Source: VRUE01 sp963747765
GTDB lineage: Bacteria; Actinomycetota; Thermoleophilia; Solirubrobacterales; 70-9
Reading direction: 5' to 3'
DNA length: 64,000 bases
Assembly (NCBI GenBank): GCA_963747765.1
Contig: CAVVGH010000007.1
Span: 248,001-312,000, forward strand
Both the position numbers and the translations under genes were made by a program. The notes beneath the pieces were generated by a model. That model ran no database searches. It worked only from the letters and a program-made list of their open reading frames with translations, and had not been told where the DNA came from. Below, piece after piece: positions 25,117-33,405 of the stretch (position 1 is its first letter; every line of letters starts with the position of its first letter).

Positions 25117-25815
25117 ATGAGACTTTTCATCGATACCGGAAGCGTTGCCGAGGTCGAGGAGATCGCCGCTTGGGGCGTCCTCTCCGGAGCCACCACCAAC
25201 CCCTCGCTGCTCGCCAAGGAGGATGGCGACCCAGGCGAGATAGTTCAGCGGATCTGCGAGCTCGTCGGCGGGCCGGTGTCCGCCGAGGTGGTTTCCCAGG
25301 ATGCCCAGGGGATGATCGACGAGGGCCGGGCGCTGCGCGAGCTGCACCAGCACGTCACCGTCAAGGTCCCCTTCTGCGAGGAGGGGCTGGCGGCGACCAG
25401 AGTGCTGACGGCCGAGGGCATCCCGGTCAACATGACACTCGTCTTCTCGCCCACCCAGGCGCTGCTCGCAGCGGCCGCCGGTGCGACATACGTGTCCTGC
25501 TTCCTGGGCAGGCTCGACGACATCTCGGTCGATTCGGCGGTTGTGCTGGAGGAGATCGCAGATTCGCTGCGGGCCGGCGGCATGACCTCGGAGATCATCG
25601 CCGCGTCGATTCGCCATCCGGAGCACGTCGTGGTGGCGGCGCGGATCGGCTGCGAGATCGCCACGGTGCCGGCGAAGGTGCTGCGGCAGATGCTCAACCA
25701 CCCGCTGACGGTGGCGGGCGCCGAGAAGTTCCGCGCCGATTGGGAAAGCAGGCCCGAGTTCGGGAAGTGGCTGCGGGGGTTGACCGAGAAGCGGCTCGCC
25801 GCTGCGGGCTCCTAG
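25117..25815 (+). CDS. tal: Transaldolase / fructose-6-phosphate aldolase family
   Basis: 232 aa, short (TalC/MipB-type) transaldolase. FIDTGSVAEVEE and SGATTNPSLL are at the N-terminus. The Schiff-base lysine is in VTVKVPFCEEG, followed by NMTLVFSPTQALLAAAAGATYVS and a SCFLGRLDDI segment. It transfers dihydroxyacetone units in the pentose phosphate pathway, or acts as an F6P aldolase; the two activities are not separable here. Leaderless start after TACCCT. Confidence 0.92.
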   Translation: MRLFIDTGSVAEVEEIAAWGVLSGATTNPSLLAKEDGDPGEIVQRICELVGGPVSAEVVSQDAQGMIDEGRALRELHQHVTVKVPFCEEGLAATRVLTAEGIPVNMTLVFSPTQALLAAAAGATYVSCFLGRLDDISVDSAVVLEEIADSLRAGGMTSEIIAASIRHPEHVVVAARIGCEIATVPAKVLRQMLNHPLTVAGAEKFRADWESRPEFGKWLRGLTEKRLAAAGS

Positions 25816-25850
25816 GCTGCTGGCGTGCTGCGCACCGTGTCGCGCCTGAA

Positions 25851-25856
25851 TATTCT
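25851..25856 (+). promoter_or_regulatory. -10 hexamer TATTCT for the Rho-like gene
   Basis: TATTCT plus 9 nt to ATG 25866. Confidence 0.5.
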
Positions 25857-25865
25857 CCCCTACCG

Positions 25866-26666
25866 ATGACGAAGACCGAGCTGGAATCCAAGCATCTTGC
25901 CGAGCTGCACTCGCTGGCGGCCGAGGCGAGCATTCCCGGTTACCGCATGCTTCCTCGCGAGGCGCTGATCGAGAAGCTGCTCTCCGAGGAGTCCGCGCCG
26001 CAGCCTCGCGCGCAGCGTGAGCGCCGCCCTGAGTCCGGGCGGCGCCGGCCGCGCGATGGGGACCGCAGGCCACGAGAGGCTCGTGGCGAGCGCCCGCCCG
26101 CCAAGCGCGAGCCCGAGCGAGCCAAGCGTGGGCCCGAGGGCGCCAAGCGTGGGCCCGAGGGCGCCAAGGAGGCCGAGGTATCGCCCGAGCCGGCCCGCCC
26201 GAAGCGTCGCCGTCGCCGGCGCCGCTGGGGGCGCCGCAAGCGGGTGCAGGTCCACGATCTGCTGCTGTCGGCGACGCCTGCCGGACGAACCGTCGTCTAC
26301 GCCGAGACCCGCGAGGGTTGCACGACCCTGTTGCGCGAGGTGGGGGCGGAGTTGTCGACGGGCAGGGGGCCGGATCCGATCGCCCTTCTTGTCGATCCCA
26401 GCCCGGAGGAGCTGGCGGCCTGGAAGCGCGACGCGCCGAAGGCGGAGATCGTCGCTGCGGGGCAGGCCCATCATGCCGGCGATGCCATCGCCCAGGCGAA
26501 GCGACGCGCCGAGAACGGCGAATCGGTGATCGTGCTGGTCGATTCCCTAAGCCGCTTCGCCGACGCCTTCGGCGGCGCTGACGATGCCAGGAAGCTGTTC
26601 GAGTCCGGGGGTTCGGTCTCCGGCAGCGGCTCGCTGGCGGTGGTCGCCGCCGTCGAGCGTCAGTAG
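25866..26666 (+). CDS. Rho-like protein: Rho N-terminal domain, basic linker and partial ATPase-like C-terminus without P-loop
   Basis: 266 aa. Residues 1-40 match the Rho N-terminal helical domain (ELHSLAAEASIPGYRMLPREALIEKL). Residues 45-125 are an Arg/Lys/Pro/Glu-rich linker containing a duplicated AKRGPEG unit and a run of arginines (RRRRRRRR), suitable for RNA contact. The C-terminal about 140 residues recall the second half of the Rho ATPase (VIVLVDSLSRFADAFGG, then GSVSGSGSLAVVAAV), including the Walker-B-like VIVLVD. There is no GxxxxGK[ST] Walker A and no full-length motor (Rho is about 420+ aa), so helicase activity is not expected. It could be a nucleic-acid-binding regulator of Rho; that is inference. 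Confidence 0.75.
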   Translation: MTKTELESKHLAELHSLAAEASIPGYRMLPREALIEKLLSEESAPQPRAQRERRPESGRRRPRDGDRRPREARGERPPAKREPERAKRGPEGAKRGPEGAKEAEVSPEPARPKRRRRRRRWGRRKRVQVHDLLLSATPAGRTVVYAETREGCTTLLREVGAELSTGRGPDPIALLVDPSPEELAAWKRDAPKAEIVAAGQAHHAGDAIAQAKRRAENGESVIVLVDSLSRFADAFGGADDARKLFESGGSVSGSGSLAVVAAVERQ

Positions 26667-26673
26667 AGGCGCC

Positions 26674-27141
26674 TCAGCCGCGGTAGGCGATGCGGCGCCA
26701 GGAGGGCTCTTTGGAGAGTTCGATCAGCTCGTTGCCGCGGTCGGGCTGCACGTAGCCAAAGGTCTGGGTCCGCTCGTCGAAGACGACATCGAGCTCACCC
26801 TCCTTGACCCGCTGGTCGAGCCAGGCGCCACGGAAGACGAGGCGCCGAAGCCAATGGACGAGGCTGCGGTTGGCCGGCCCGACAAGGTCTTCCCAGTTCT
26901 CGCCGATGTGCTCGCCGAGACGGGAGCTGGGTGCCGTGATCTCGCCGTTCACGGCGAGATCAAGCAGGTCGTCGAGCTCCTCGGCGCTGAGTCCCTGCTT
27001 GACGAAGCCGAGTTTCACCGCGGCCTGCTCGACGCGCTCGCCGAAGTCCTCCTCGTTGAAGGCGAAGCGAAGCTCGCCGTACTCGAGCACGTAGTCGGAG
27101 CCCGACTCGTAGTTCCCTCTGCGGGTCGTCTTCTTATTCAC
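26674..27141 (-). CDS. Protein of unknown function, acidic, 155 aa
   Basis: I do not recognise a family. The protein is soluble, acidic and rich in charged helices (FNEEDFGERVEQAAVKLGF, LSAEELDDLLDLAV), with no signal peptide or membrane segment. The start (GTG AAT AAG AAG) lies at 27141, and coding-like codon use runs the full length. It is convergent with the Rho-like gene (7 bp gap) and divergent from the CpsB-type gene. No functional claim can be made. Confidence 0.7.
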   Translation of the reverse strand: MNKKTTRRGNYESGSDYVLEYGELRFAFNEEDFGERVEQAAVKLGFVKQGLSAEELDDLLDLAVNGEITAPSSRLGEHIGENWEDLVGPANRSLVHWLRRLVFRGAWLDQRVKEGELDVVFDERTQTFGYVQPDRGNELIELSKEPSWRRIAYRG

Positions 27142-27283
27142 AGTTGAAGCCCATCGGCTCTCACAAGCCCAGCGAGAGCACGTGCTGGATCATGCCTGTC
27201 ATCGTAGCCGCGTGCTTTCGCACGGCCGCCCCTGAATGACGGTTTGCACCTCGGGCGGTGCATCGCCGATCGGAGATAGAGAC

Positions 27284-28015
27284 TTGATCGACCTGCATTG
27301 CCACATCCTTCCGGGCGTCGACGATGGCGCACTTGACCTGCGCGACAGTGTCGGCATGGCGCGGCAGGCCGCCGCCGATGGCATCGAGGCAATCTGCGCA
27401 ACGCCGCACATCCGCCACGACCACGATGTCCGCATTCACGAGATCGGCGCGCGGATCGAGTCGCTCAACACCCGACTGCGCTCCGAGGGGCTCCCGGTCA
27501 GGGTGCTCCAGGGCGGGGAGGTGGCCGAGACGGCGGTCGAGGGCCTGAGTGACGCGGAGCTTGGCCAGGTGTCGCTCGGCAGCGGGCGCTGGGTGCTGCT
27601 CGAGCCTGCCCCCGGCCCGCTCGGCGACAGCCTGGACCGACGCGTCGAGCAGCTTGCCGATCGCGGGCACCGAGCGCTTATCGCTCACCCCGAGCGCCAC
27701 CTCTCAGCTGACATGTTCGAGCGCCTGGCGAGGCTGGTGGTTGCCGGCTCCCTCGTGCAGGCGACAGCCGACTTCTTTCTGCGCGAGCGGACCGCGGCGG
27801 GGATGATGGCGCTGGCCGAGGCGGGCCTTGTTCACGTGCTGAGCAGCGACGCCCACTCGTCTCACGGCGGCAGGCCGGCGCAGCTGACCGGCGGACTGCA
27901 GAAGCTGCGAGAGATCGAGACGGTCGCGCCGCACCTTCGATGGATCGAGGAGACGGCGCCGCGGGCGATCGTCGAGGGGGACGAGCTCGAGGTGCCCTTC
28001 GGCCCGGCCGCCTAG
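27284..28015 (+). CDS. CpsB/YwqE-type PHP-domain phosphatase
   Basis: 243 aa PHP metallo-phosphatase of the protein-tyrosine-phosphatase class that usually controls capsule or exopolysaccharide kinases. Metal-binding motifs: LIDLHCHILPGVDDGA at the very N-terminus, ATPHIRHDHDV, ALIAHPERH and SSDAHSS. I take the TTG at 27284 as start because the family begins with the HCH motif and a GGAG lies 8 nt upstream; an in-frame ATG at 27236 would add 16 unconserved residues. No polysaccharide genes are adjacent, so its target is unknown. Confidence 0.85.
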   Translation: MIDLHCHILPGVDDGALDLRDSVGMARQAAADGIEAICATPHIRHDHDVRIHEIGARIESLNTRLRSEGLPVRVLQGGEVAETAVEGLSDAELGQVSLGSGRWVLLEPAPGPLGDSLDRRVEQLADRGHRALIAHPERHLSADMFERLARLVVAGSLVQATADFFLRERTAAGMMALAEAGLVHVLSSDAHSSHGGRPAQLTGGLQKLREIETVAPHLRWIEETAPRAIVEGDELEVPFGPAA

Positions 28016-28022
28016 CGGGACG

Positions 28023-28952
28023 CTAGTCGATCGGGCGAAGCTCGACTCGTCGTGACAGATCCTCGACGATCGAGCGGCTGGCGCTGCCGAGGCCGTGGCG
28101 CAGGAAGTTGGCGGCACCGGCGGCGGCCCCGATTCGCAGCGTCTCCTCCCAGCTGCGCCCGTCTGCCATGTAGGCCGCGAGCCCGCCCATCATCGAATCG
28201 CCGCTTCCCTCGCGCGCGCCGCGGTCGAAGCGAGGCGGGGTCAGCGTCCAGGCCTCGTCCCCGCGGAGCACCAGGGCCGGCTGCTCGGCGCGCGTAATGA
28301 TCGCCGCCTCGGCGCCGCGCTCGAGCAGGCGCTCGGCGGCGCTGCGCATTCGTGCGTCGGTGTCGACCGGCCCGGAGACGAACTGGGCAAGCTCCCAATC
28401 GTTGATCTTGACGAGGTCCGGTCGTCCCTCCAGGGCGCTGTCCAGTCGCGGCGGGGAGAGGTCGACGAGCACCGGGGTGCCGTTGGCACGGACGTCGGCC
28501 ACCAGGTTGCCGTAGATCTCGAGCGGAAGCGCCTCGCCCGGATAGGGCCCGCAGAGGGCCAGCGCGTCCGAGTCGAGCGCCGCCGCGCAGGTGCCGGAGA
28601 ACAGGTCGTCGATCTCGTGGCGAGTGGGGGGGCGGCTGGCGCTCTGCGCGACCGGCACCCGCTCGCCGCTGCGTCGATCGTGTATGTAGGAGCCGCTTGC
28701 CTCGGCCGTTTCCACCAGGCGCAGCTCGATCGGGAGCCGGTCGAGGAGGGGGCGCAGTGCCGTGCCGGCCTCGCCGCCGATGAACCCGCAGAGGGTCGCG
28801 GTGGCGCCCAGCTCGGCGGCCATTCGCGCAACCCAGACGCCCTGGCCGGCCGCGTGGACGTGGATATCGTCGCCGCCGTCCGCCGTCAGCTGCTCGATCG
28901 TGATCGAGAGCATCGGATGCGGTCCGAAGACCGTGACGCTGCCGCTGGACAC
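28023..28952 (-). CDS. PfkB-family sugar kinase (1-phosphofructokinase-like)
   Basis: 309 aa ribokinase-fold kinase. N-terminal VTVFGPHPMLSITI and HAAGQGVWVARMAAELG (with G-Q-G in place of G-G-K-G), the VKINDWEL segment, and the C-terminal catalytic motif EGSGDSMMGGLAAYMADG, where the Asp is the general base. It resembles 1-phosphofructokinase/tagatose-6-phosphate kinase in layout, but the substrate is not certain. GTG 28952 has TAGCCT 7 nt upstream. A repeat element with inverted termini begins exactly at this -10 box. Confidence 0.85.
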   Translation of the reverse strand: MSSGSVTVFGPHPMLSITIEQLTADGGDDIHVHAAGQGVWVARMAAELGATATLCGFIGGEAGTALRPLLDRLPIELRLVETAEASGSYIHDRRSGERVPVAQSASRPPTRHEIDDLFSGTCAAALDSDALALCGPYPGEALPLEIYGNLVADVRANGTPVLVDLSPPRLDSALEGRPDLVKINDWELAQFVSGPVDTDARMRSAAERLLERGAEAAIITRAEQPALVLRGDEAWTLTPPRFDRGAREGSGDSMMGGLAAYMADGRSWEETLRIGAAAGAANFLRHGLGSASRSIVEDLSRRVELRPID

Positions 28953-28959
28953 GGTCGGG

Positions 28960-28965
28960 AGGCTA
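28960..28965 (-). promoter_or_regulatory. -10 hexamer TAGCCT for the PfkB gene
   Basis: TAGCCT on the minus strand, 7 nt before GTG 28952. The left terminal inverted repeat of the adjacent element begins at 28965, so the -35 region of this promoter is supplied by the element. Confidence 0.55.
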
Positions 28966-29026
28966 GTGGACCTCCCCGAAGCGTTCCACCCGAAACGAAC
29001 CCTTCGTCGATTGATGATGAGAGAGA

Positions 29027-29085
29027 CAGCCCCTCCCTGTTTGCCCTCCTCACCTGCAAGTAGGAGGGCAAACAGGGAGGGGCTG
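29027..29085. repeat. Repeat B hairpin, 24-bp perfect stem
   Basis: CAGCCCCTCC plus CTGTTTGCCCTCCT on the left pairs perfectly with AGGAGGGCAAACAG plus GGAGGGGCTG on the right, around an 11-nt loop CACCTGCAAGT. There is no T-run, so it is not a typical intrinsic terminator. Confidence 0.9.
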
Positions 29086-29156
29086 GTAGGGGGCCCAGAC
29101 GGTCAGGGGCTACGGGCGTCGTTCCGCGAGATGTGGCCCGAAGGAGGCGGACACGA

Positions 29157-29275
29157 GCTCCGTTCGCTCTTTGTGTCGCAGAGCGGTACAAATGACGAAC
29201 GGAGCGGCTGGAATCTCCCGGGCGAGACTCCGTTCGCTCTTTGTGTCGCAGGGCGGTACAAATGACGAACGGAGC
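29157..29275. repeat. Repeat A, two copies
   Basis: Units 29157-29205 and 29227-29275 read GCTCCGTTCGCTCTTTGTGT through CAAATGACGAACGGAGC. Ends are complementary over 10 bp and inner TTTGT/ACAAA pair. Nearly identical to the pair at 63119-63237. Confidence 0.88.
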
Positions 29276-29467
29276 GGTGGGGGCGCAAGGGGGCTCGGGC
29301 GCTGTCGGAGCGGAGCGGATGGCCGGTTTACGGTCGAACGTTTCGGGGAGGTCCGCTGGGCGCTTGAGGTGGGGCATGCGTGTGCGTCATCCGCACGTGG
29401 GGATAGGCCACGCAGGCTTCTTGGCGACTGGGCTCACGAAGCCGGCGCCCGTCAAGATGTCAGGGCG

Positions 29468-32134
29468 ATGACGACCAGCGAGCCGAGGTACGTGTACCGG
29501 TTCTCCGAGGGGTCGATGGAGATGCGGGAGCTGCTGGGCGGGAAGGGGGCCAACATCGCAGAGATGGCGCGGCTCGGGCCGCCGATCAAGGTGCCGGCCG
29601 GGTTCACCGTGACGACCGAGGCCTGCATCGCGTTCCTGGCGGCGGACGGCGCCATCTCCGAGGACCTGGGCCGGCAGGTCGAGCGGGCCCTGGGTGAGCT
29701 TGAGCGGGAGGCGGGAAGGCGCTTCGGGGACCCTTCGAACCCCCTGCTGGTCTCGGTGCGGTCGGGCGCCCGGGTGTCGATGCCGGGCATGATGGACACG
29801 GTCCTCAACGTCGGGCTCGGAGACGAGGCGGTCGGCGGCCTCGCGGAGCGCACCCAGAACGAGCGCTTCGCCTGGGATTCGTATCGCCGCCTCGTGCAGA
29901 TGTTCGGGAACGTTGTCGCGGGAATCGACGGGTCGCTCTTCGAGGCGGCGATTCGAGAGGCGCGCACGCGCCGCGGCGCCGCGCACGACACCGAACTGGA
30001 GGTGGACGACCTGCGCGGCCTGGTCGGGGAGTTCAAGCGGATCTTCCGCGCGCAGGCCGGCACCGAGTTCCCCCAGGACCCCCGCGCGCAGCTGACCGAG
30101 GCTGTGGCGGCCGTGTTCAGGTCCTGGAACGGGGCGCGGGCCGTTGAGTACCGGCGCCTGAACGGCATTCCCGACGATTGGGGAACGGCGGTCAACGTGC
30201 AGCAGATGGTGTTCGGCAATACCGGTGAGGAGTCGGGGTCGGGCGTGGCCTTCAGCCGCGATGAGATCACGGGCGAGCCAAGCCCGTCCGGGGATTTCCT
30301 GCGCAACGCGCAGGGCGAGGACGTCGTGTCGGGCGCCCGCGACACCGACGACCTCGACGAGATGGCAGCCATCCTTCCGGAGGCCCACCGCCAGCTCCTC
30401 GAGATCGTCGAGCGGCTCGAGACGCACTTTCGCGACATGCAGGATGTCGAGTTCACCGTCGAGGAGGGGACGCTCTACATGCTCCAGACGCGGACCGCAA
30501 AGCGGCCGCCCCAGGCTGCGGTTCGGGTTGCGGCGGACATGGTGGAGGAGGGGCTGCTCAGTCGCGAGGAGGCCCTCGCGAAGATCGACGCCGCGAAGCT
30601 CGAGGCGCTCTTGCACCCGTCCTTCGACCCCGAATTCGACCTCGATCCCCTGGCCCGCGGAGTGCCGGCCTCACCGGGCGCCGCCAAGGGCAGGATCGTG
30701 TTCACGGCCGAGCGAGCGGTGGAGTGGGCCGCGCGGGGCGAGCGGGTGATCCTGGTGCGCCCCTTCACCGAAGCCGACGACGTGGCGGGCTTTCACGCCG
30801 CGAAGGGGATCCTCACCTCCGAGGGTGGCAAGGCCTCCCACGCGGCGCTGGTGGCGCGGGGCATGGGCAGGCCCTGCATATGCGGTGTCTCGGCCCTGGA
30901 CATCGATCTCGAGACGGGCCAGATGACGGTCAACGGGACGGTCCTCCGCGAAGGGGACTCGATCGCGATCGACGGAGCGAGTGGGGTGGTCAGCGTCCAG
31001 GACGTGCCACTGGTGGAGACGGCGATGGACCGCTACTTCCAGATCGTGCTCGGGTGGGCGGACGAGCTGCGCCGCCTGGAGGTGCGCGCCAACGCCGACC
31101 GACCGGTGGACGCGCTCGAGGCACGGCGCCTCGGTGCCCGCGGCATCGGGCTCTGCCGCACCGAGCACATGTTCTTGGGGGACGACCGCCAGGCGGAGAT
31201 GAAGCAGATGATCCTCGCCGAGGACGAGGCGTCACGGCGCGCCGCGCTGGCCAAGCTGGAGCCCCTGCAGCGAGCCGACTTCGAAGGGCTGCTTACGGCG
31301 ATGACCGCGATGCCGGTGACGATCAGGCTGCTCGATCCGCCCCTGCACGAGTTCCTGCCGCGCGCCGAGGACCTCGCCGTGGAGATAGAGAGGAGCGTTT
31401 CCGCCGCCGGCGCTCGCGACGAGCACGTCGGGCAGCTGGAGAGCGAACTGCACCGCGTCCGGCAGCTGGAGGAGACGAATCCGATGCTCGGCACACGCGG
31501 CTGCCGGCTCGGCCTGCTGTTCCCCGAGATCTACGAGATGCAGGTTCGCGCCATCGTCTCCGCCGCGCTCGCGGTGCGGGATCGCGAGGGAGGTGCGCCG
31601 GAGCTCGAGATCATGGTTCCGCTGGTCGACTACGAGCGCGAGCTCGTCGAGATGAGAGAGCTGGTCGAGCGCACGGCGGCGGCTGCCGTTGAGCGGGCCG
31701 GGGCCGATCCACTGCCCTTCGCGGTCGGCACGATGATCGAGCTGCCGCGTGCCTGCCTGGTAGGCGAGCGGCTGGCGGCGCACGCGGACTTCTTCAGTTT
31801 CGGGACCAACGACCTGACGCAGACGACGCTCGGTTTCTCTCGAGACGACTCCGAGGGGCGGTTCCTCAGCGAGTACCTGCGTCGCAGGATCGTTACCCGC
31901 AGCCCCTTCGAGACGATTGACCGCGACGGCGTTGGTGCCCTGGTGAGGATGGCGGTCGAGCGGGGACGGAGGCAACGCCCCGACCTCGGACTCGGCATCT
32001 GCGGTGAGCACGGCGGCGATCCCGACAGCATCGCCTTCTTCCACGCGGCCGGCCTGGACTATGTGAGCTGCTCGCCGTTCAGGGTGCCAATCGCGCGCGT
32101 TGCCGCCGCCCAGGCCGCAATCGCCGCCGGCTAA
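29468..32134 (+). CDS. ppdK: Pyruvate, phosphate dikinase
   Basis: Interconverts pyruvate, ATP and phosphate with PEP, AMP and diphosphate. 888 aa with the full domain set: N-terminal ATP-grasp (YRFSEGSMEMRELLGGKGAN, SVRSGARVSMPGMMDTVLNVGL), phosphohistidine domain with the catalytic His in GGKASHAALVARGMGRPC, and a C-terminal TIM barrel with LFPEIYEMQ, FFSFGTNDLTQTTLGFSRDD and the catalytic Cys in ICGEHGGDP. The ATG at 29468 directly precedes the conserved start. An in-frame reading further upstream runs through repeats and is discarded. Confidence 0.97.
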   Translation: MTTSEPRYVYRFSEGSMEMRELLGGKGANIAEMARLGPPIKVPAGFTVTTEACIAFLAADGAISEDLGRQVERALGELEREAGRRFGDPSNPLLVSVRSGARVSMPGMMDTVLNVGLGDEAVGGLAERTQNERFAWDSYRRLVQMFGNVVAGIDGSLFEAAIREARTRRGAAHDTELEVDDLRGLVGEFKRIFRAQAGTEFPQDPRAQLTEAVAAVFRSWNGARAVEYRRLNGIPDDWGTAVNVQQMVFGNTGEESGSGVAFSRDEITGEPSPSGDFLRNAQGEDVVSGARDTDDLDEMAAILPEAHRQLLEIVERLETHFRDMQDVEFTVEEGTLYMLQTRTAKRPPQAAVRVAADMVEEGLLSREEALAKIDAAKLEALLHPSFDPEFDLDPLARGVPASPGAAKGRIVFTAERAVEWAARGERVILVRPFTEADDVAGFHAAKGILTSEGGKASHAALVARGMGRPCICGVSALDIDLETGQMTVNGTVLREGDSIAIDGASGVVSVQDVPLVETAMDRYFQIVLGWADELRRLEVRANADRPVDALEARRLGARGIGLCRTEHMFLGDDRQAEMKQMILAEDEASRRAALAKLEPLQRADFEGLLTAMTAMPVTIRLLDPPLHEFLPRAEDLAVEIERSVSAAGARDEHVGQLESELHRVRQLEETNPMLGTRGCRLGLLFPEIYEMQVRAIVSAALAVRDREGGAPELEIMVPLVDYERELVEMRELVERTAAAAVERAGADPLPFAVGTMIELPRACLVGERLAAHADFFSFGTNDLTQTTLGFSRDDSEGRFLSEYLRRRIVTRSPFETIDRDGVGALVRMAVERGRRQRPDLGLGICGEHGGDPDSIAFFHAAGLDYVSCSPFRVPIARVAAAQAAIAAG

Positions 32135-32202
32135 CTCAGAGTTCATCCGAAACCCCCCGCGCACGCTTGGCGGCAGCGGACACCGCGCGGGCCACCCCAG
32201 CC

Positions 32203-32251
32203 GCTCCGTTCGTCATTTGTACCGCTCCGCGACACAAAGAGCGAAGGGAGC
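32203..32251. repeat. Repeat A (opposite orientation)
   Basis: GCTCCGTTCGTCATTTGTAC through GAGCGAAGGGAGC; one stem mismatch (AAGGG for AACGG). Opposite orientation to the 29-kb copies. Confidence 0.85.
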
Positions 32252-32323
32252 TCGTGGCCGCCCCTCTGGCCACCCGCGCGCAATGGTCTCCAGCCCCTGA
32301 CACCTGACCGCCCGGGCCCCACG

Positions 32324-32381
32324 CAGCCTCCCCCGTTTGCCCTCCCACTTGCAGGTGTGGAGGGCAAACAGGGGGAGGCTG
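32324..32381. repeat. Repeat B hairpin
   Basis: CAGCCTCCCCCGTTTGCCC on the left pairs with GGGCAAACAGGGGGAGGCTG on the right with a single-base bulge. The arms differ from other copies by compensating changes (CTCCCCC/GGGGGAG), which indicates that the hairpin is maintained. Confidence 0.88.
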
Positions 32382-32678
32382 TTTCTCTCATCGTCAATCG
32401 ACGAGGGGTTCGTTTCGGGTCCATTTCGGGCACCTCATCCGGGAATTTCGAGGATCACTCAACGAGATGGTCTGTGCAGGTCACAGGGAAGTTCCCGCGC
32501 TTCTCATCAGAAAGCCAGGGGGCTCGGAATTTCGTACCCAGCGACGAGAGAGCCGGGATCGCGGGGAACGGATGGACCGGTCGGCCCTGAGCGGTGTGGC
32601 CTGAGTGGCGCGTGGGGGCGTGCAGCCCTGAGCCAGCCGGATACGCACCGGCGCTGCTATTCGGCCTCGCGGCGTCCA

Positions 32679-32740
32679 TGCCGCGCTTGGTCCGCGTCCC
32701 TGCCGCGCTTGGTCCCGCGTCCCTGCCGCGCTTGGTCCGG
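32679..32740. repeat. Short tandem array, about 22-bp unit, three copies
   Basis: TGCCGCGCTTGGTCC starts at 32679, 32701 and 32724, with slightly different tails (CGCGTCCC, CCGCGTCCC, GG). Non-coding. Confidence 0.75.
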
Positions 32741-32786
32741 CAATCGCCAGTCGCACACGCTGGTTTTCGGATGGACTTTTGGGGGC

Positions 32787-33341
32787 TCAGGGGCTTTCGC
32801 CGGTCGATCGCACCGCCGCCAGAGCGCGTTCGAAGGCATCTCGCTCGGCCTCGCCGACGAAGCAGAAGCGGACCCGCTCGATATCCGAGCCGCGCTCGGC
32901 GAGTGCGGCGGCCGTGGCGGAGATGGCCACCGGTGCGGCCTCGTCGACCGGATAGCCATAGATGCCGCAGGAGATTGCCGGGAAGGAAATCGACGTCAGC
33001 CCGAGCTCGGACGCCAGAGCAATCGGGTTGCGATGCGCGGCGGCCAGCAACTGGGCCTCCTGCCCGTCGTGGCGGCCATAGACCGGACCCACGGTGTGGA
33101 TGACTCGCTTGCAGGGCAACCTGAAGGCATCGGTGGCGACGGCTTCGCCGGTGCTCAGCGGGCCGCGCGAGTCGATCAACTCGTCGCAGGCGCGCTGCAG
33201 CTCCGGGCCGGCCGCCCTTGAGATCGCCCGGGCTACACCGCCACCATGGGCGAGGTTTCCATTCGCGGCATTGACAATCGCGTCGACCCGCTCCTCGGTG
33301 AGATCGGCGCGGGCCACCTCGATGCGATCCGCGACACCCAT
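32787..33341 (-). CDS. Macrodomain protein (O-acetyl-ADP-ribose/ADP-ribosyl hydrolase type)
   Basis: 184 aa, a single macrodomain covering the full length. ADP-ribose-binding segments are ADLTEERVDAIVNAANGNLAHGGGVARAI, KRVIHTVGPVY and SISFPAISCGIYGYPVDEAA. MacroD-type members remove ADP-ribose or deacetylate O-acetyl-ADP-ribose; the catalytic residues NAAN and GGGV are intact. ATG 33341 has TACGCT 9 nt upstream; a TTG at 33350 is the alternative. Confidence 0.92.
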   Translation of the reverse strand: MGVADRIEVARADLTEERVDAIVNAANGNLAHGGGVARAISRAAGPELQRACDELIDSRGPLSTGEAVATDAFRLPCKRVIHTVGPVYGRHDGQEAQLLAAAHRNPIALASELGLTSISFPAISCGIYGYPVDEAAPVAISATAAALAERGSDIERVRFCFVGEAERDAFERALAAVRSTGESP

Positions 33342-33350
33342 TCCGCGCAA

Positions 33351-33356
33351 AGCGTA
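33351..33356 (-). promoter_or_regulatory. -10 hexamer TACGCT for the macrodomain gene
   Basis: TACGCT on the minus strand, 9 nt before ATG 33341. Confidence 0.45.
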
Positions 33357-33405
33357 CGTATTCCGCGCGGGTTGAGCGGGCCACCAATCGTTGGGGGGGA
33401 GAAAC

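Larger units (their letters stand above)
28965..29357. mobile_element. MITE-like non-autonomous element with about 32-bp terminal inverted repeats
   Basis: Left end 28965-28996 (AGTGGACCTCCCCGAAGCGT, then TCCACCCGAAAC) is the imperfect inverted repeat of the right end 29326-29357 (complement reads AGCGGACCTCCCCGAAACGT, then TCGACCGTAAAC). Inside lie a repeat-B hairpin (29027-29085) and two repeat-A hairpins (29157-29205 and 29227-29275). No transposase is encoded. A second, longer copy with matching ends is at 62495-63498. Confidence 0.75.
32135..32786. other. 652-bp convergent intergenic region with repeats A, B and D and a short tandem array
   Basis: No credible gene. In order: repeat A at 32203-32251, repeat B hairpin at 32324-32381, GGGGTTCGTTTCGGGTCC at about 32404 (the reverse of text next to the other B copies), a block at about 32500-32660 that is the inverted, diverged copy of about 62690-62850 (repeat D), and three tandem about 22-bp TGCCGCGCTTGGTCC units at 32679-32740. 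Element order is inverted relative to 62.5-63.2 kb. Confidence 0.7.

Noticed and set aside
29027..29085. Intrinsic terminator call for the repeat-B hairpin
   Set aside because: No T-run follows, the hairpin occurs between divergent genes too, and it recurs with conserved flanks; a repeat element explains it better.
29171..29467. N-terminal extension of pyruvate phosphate dikinase (987 aa)
   Set aside because: The extra 99 codons run through repeat A and the element end; the conserved protein starts at ATG 29468.
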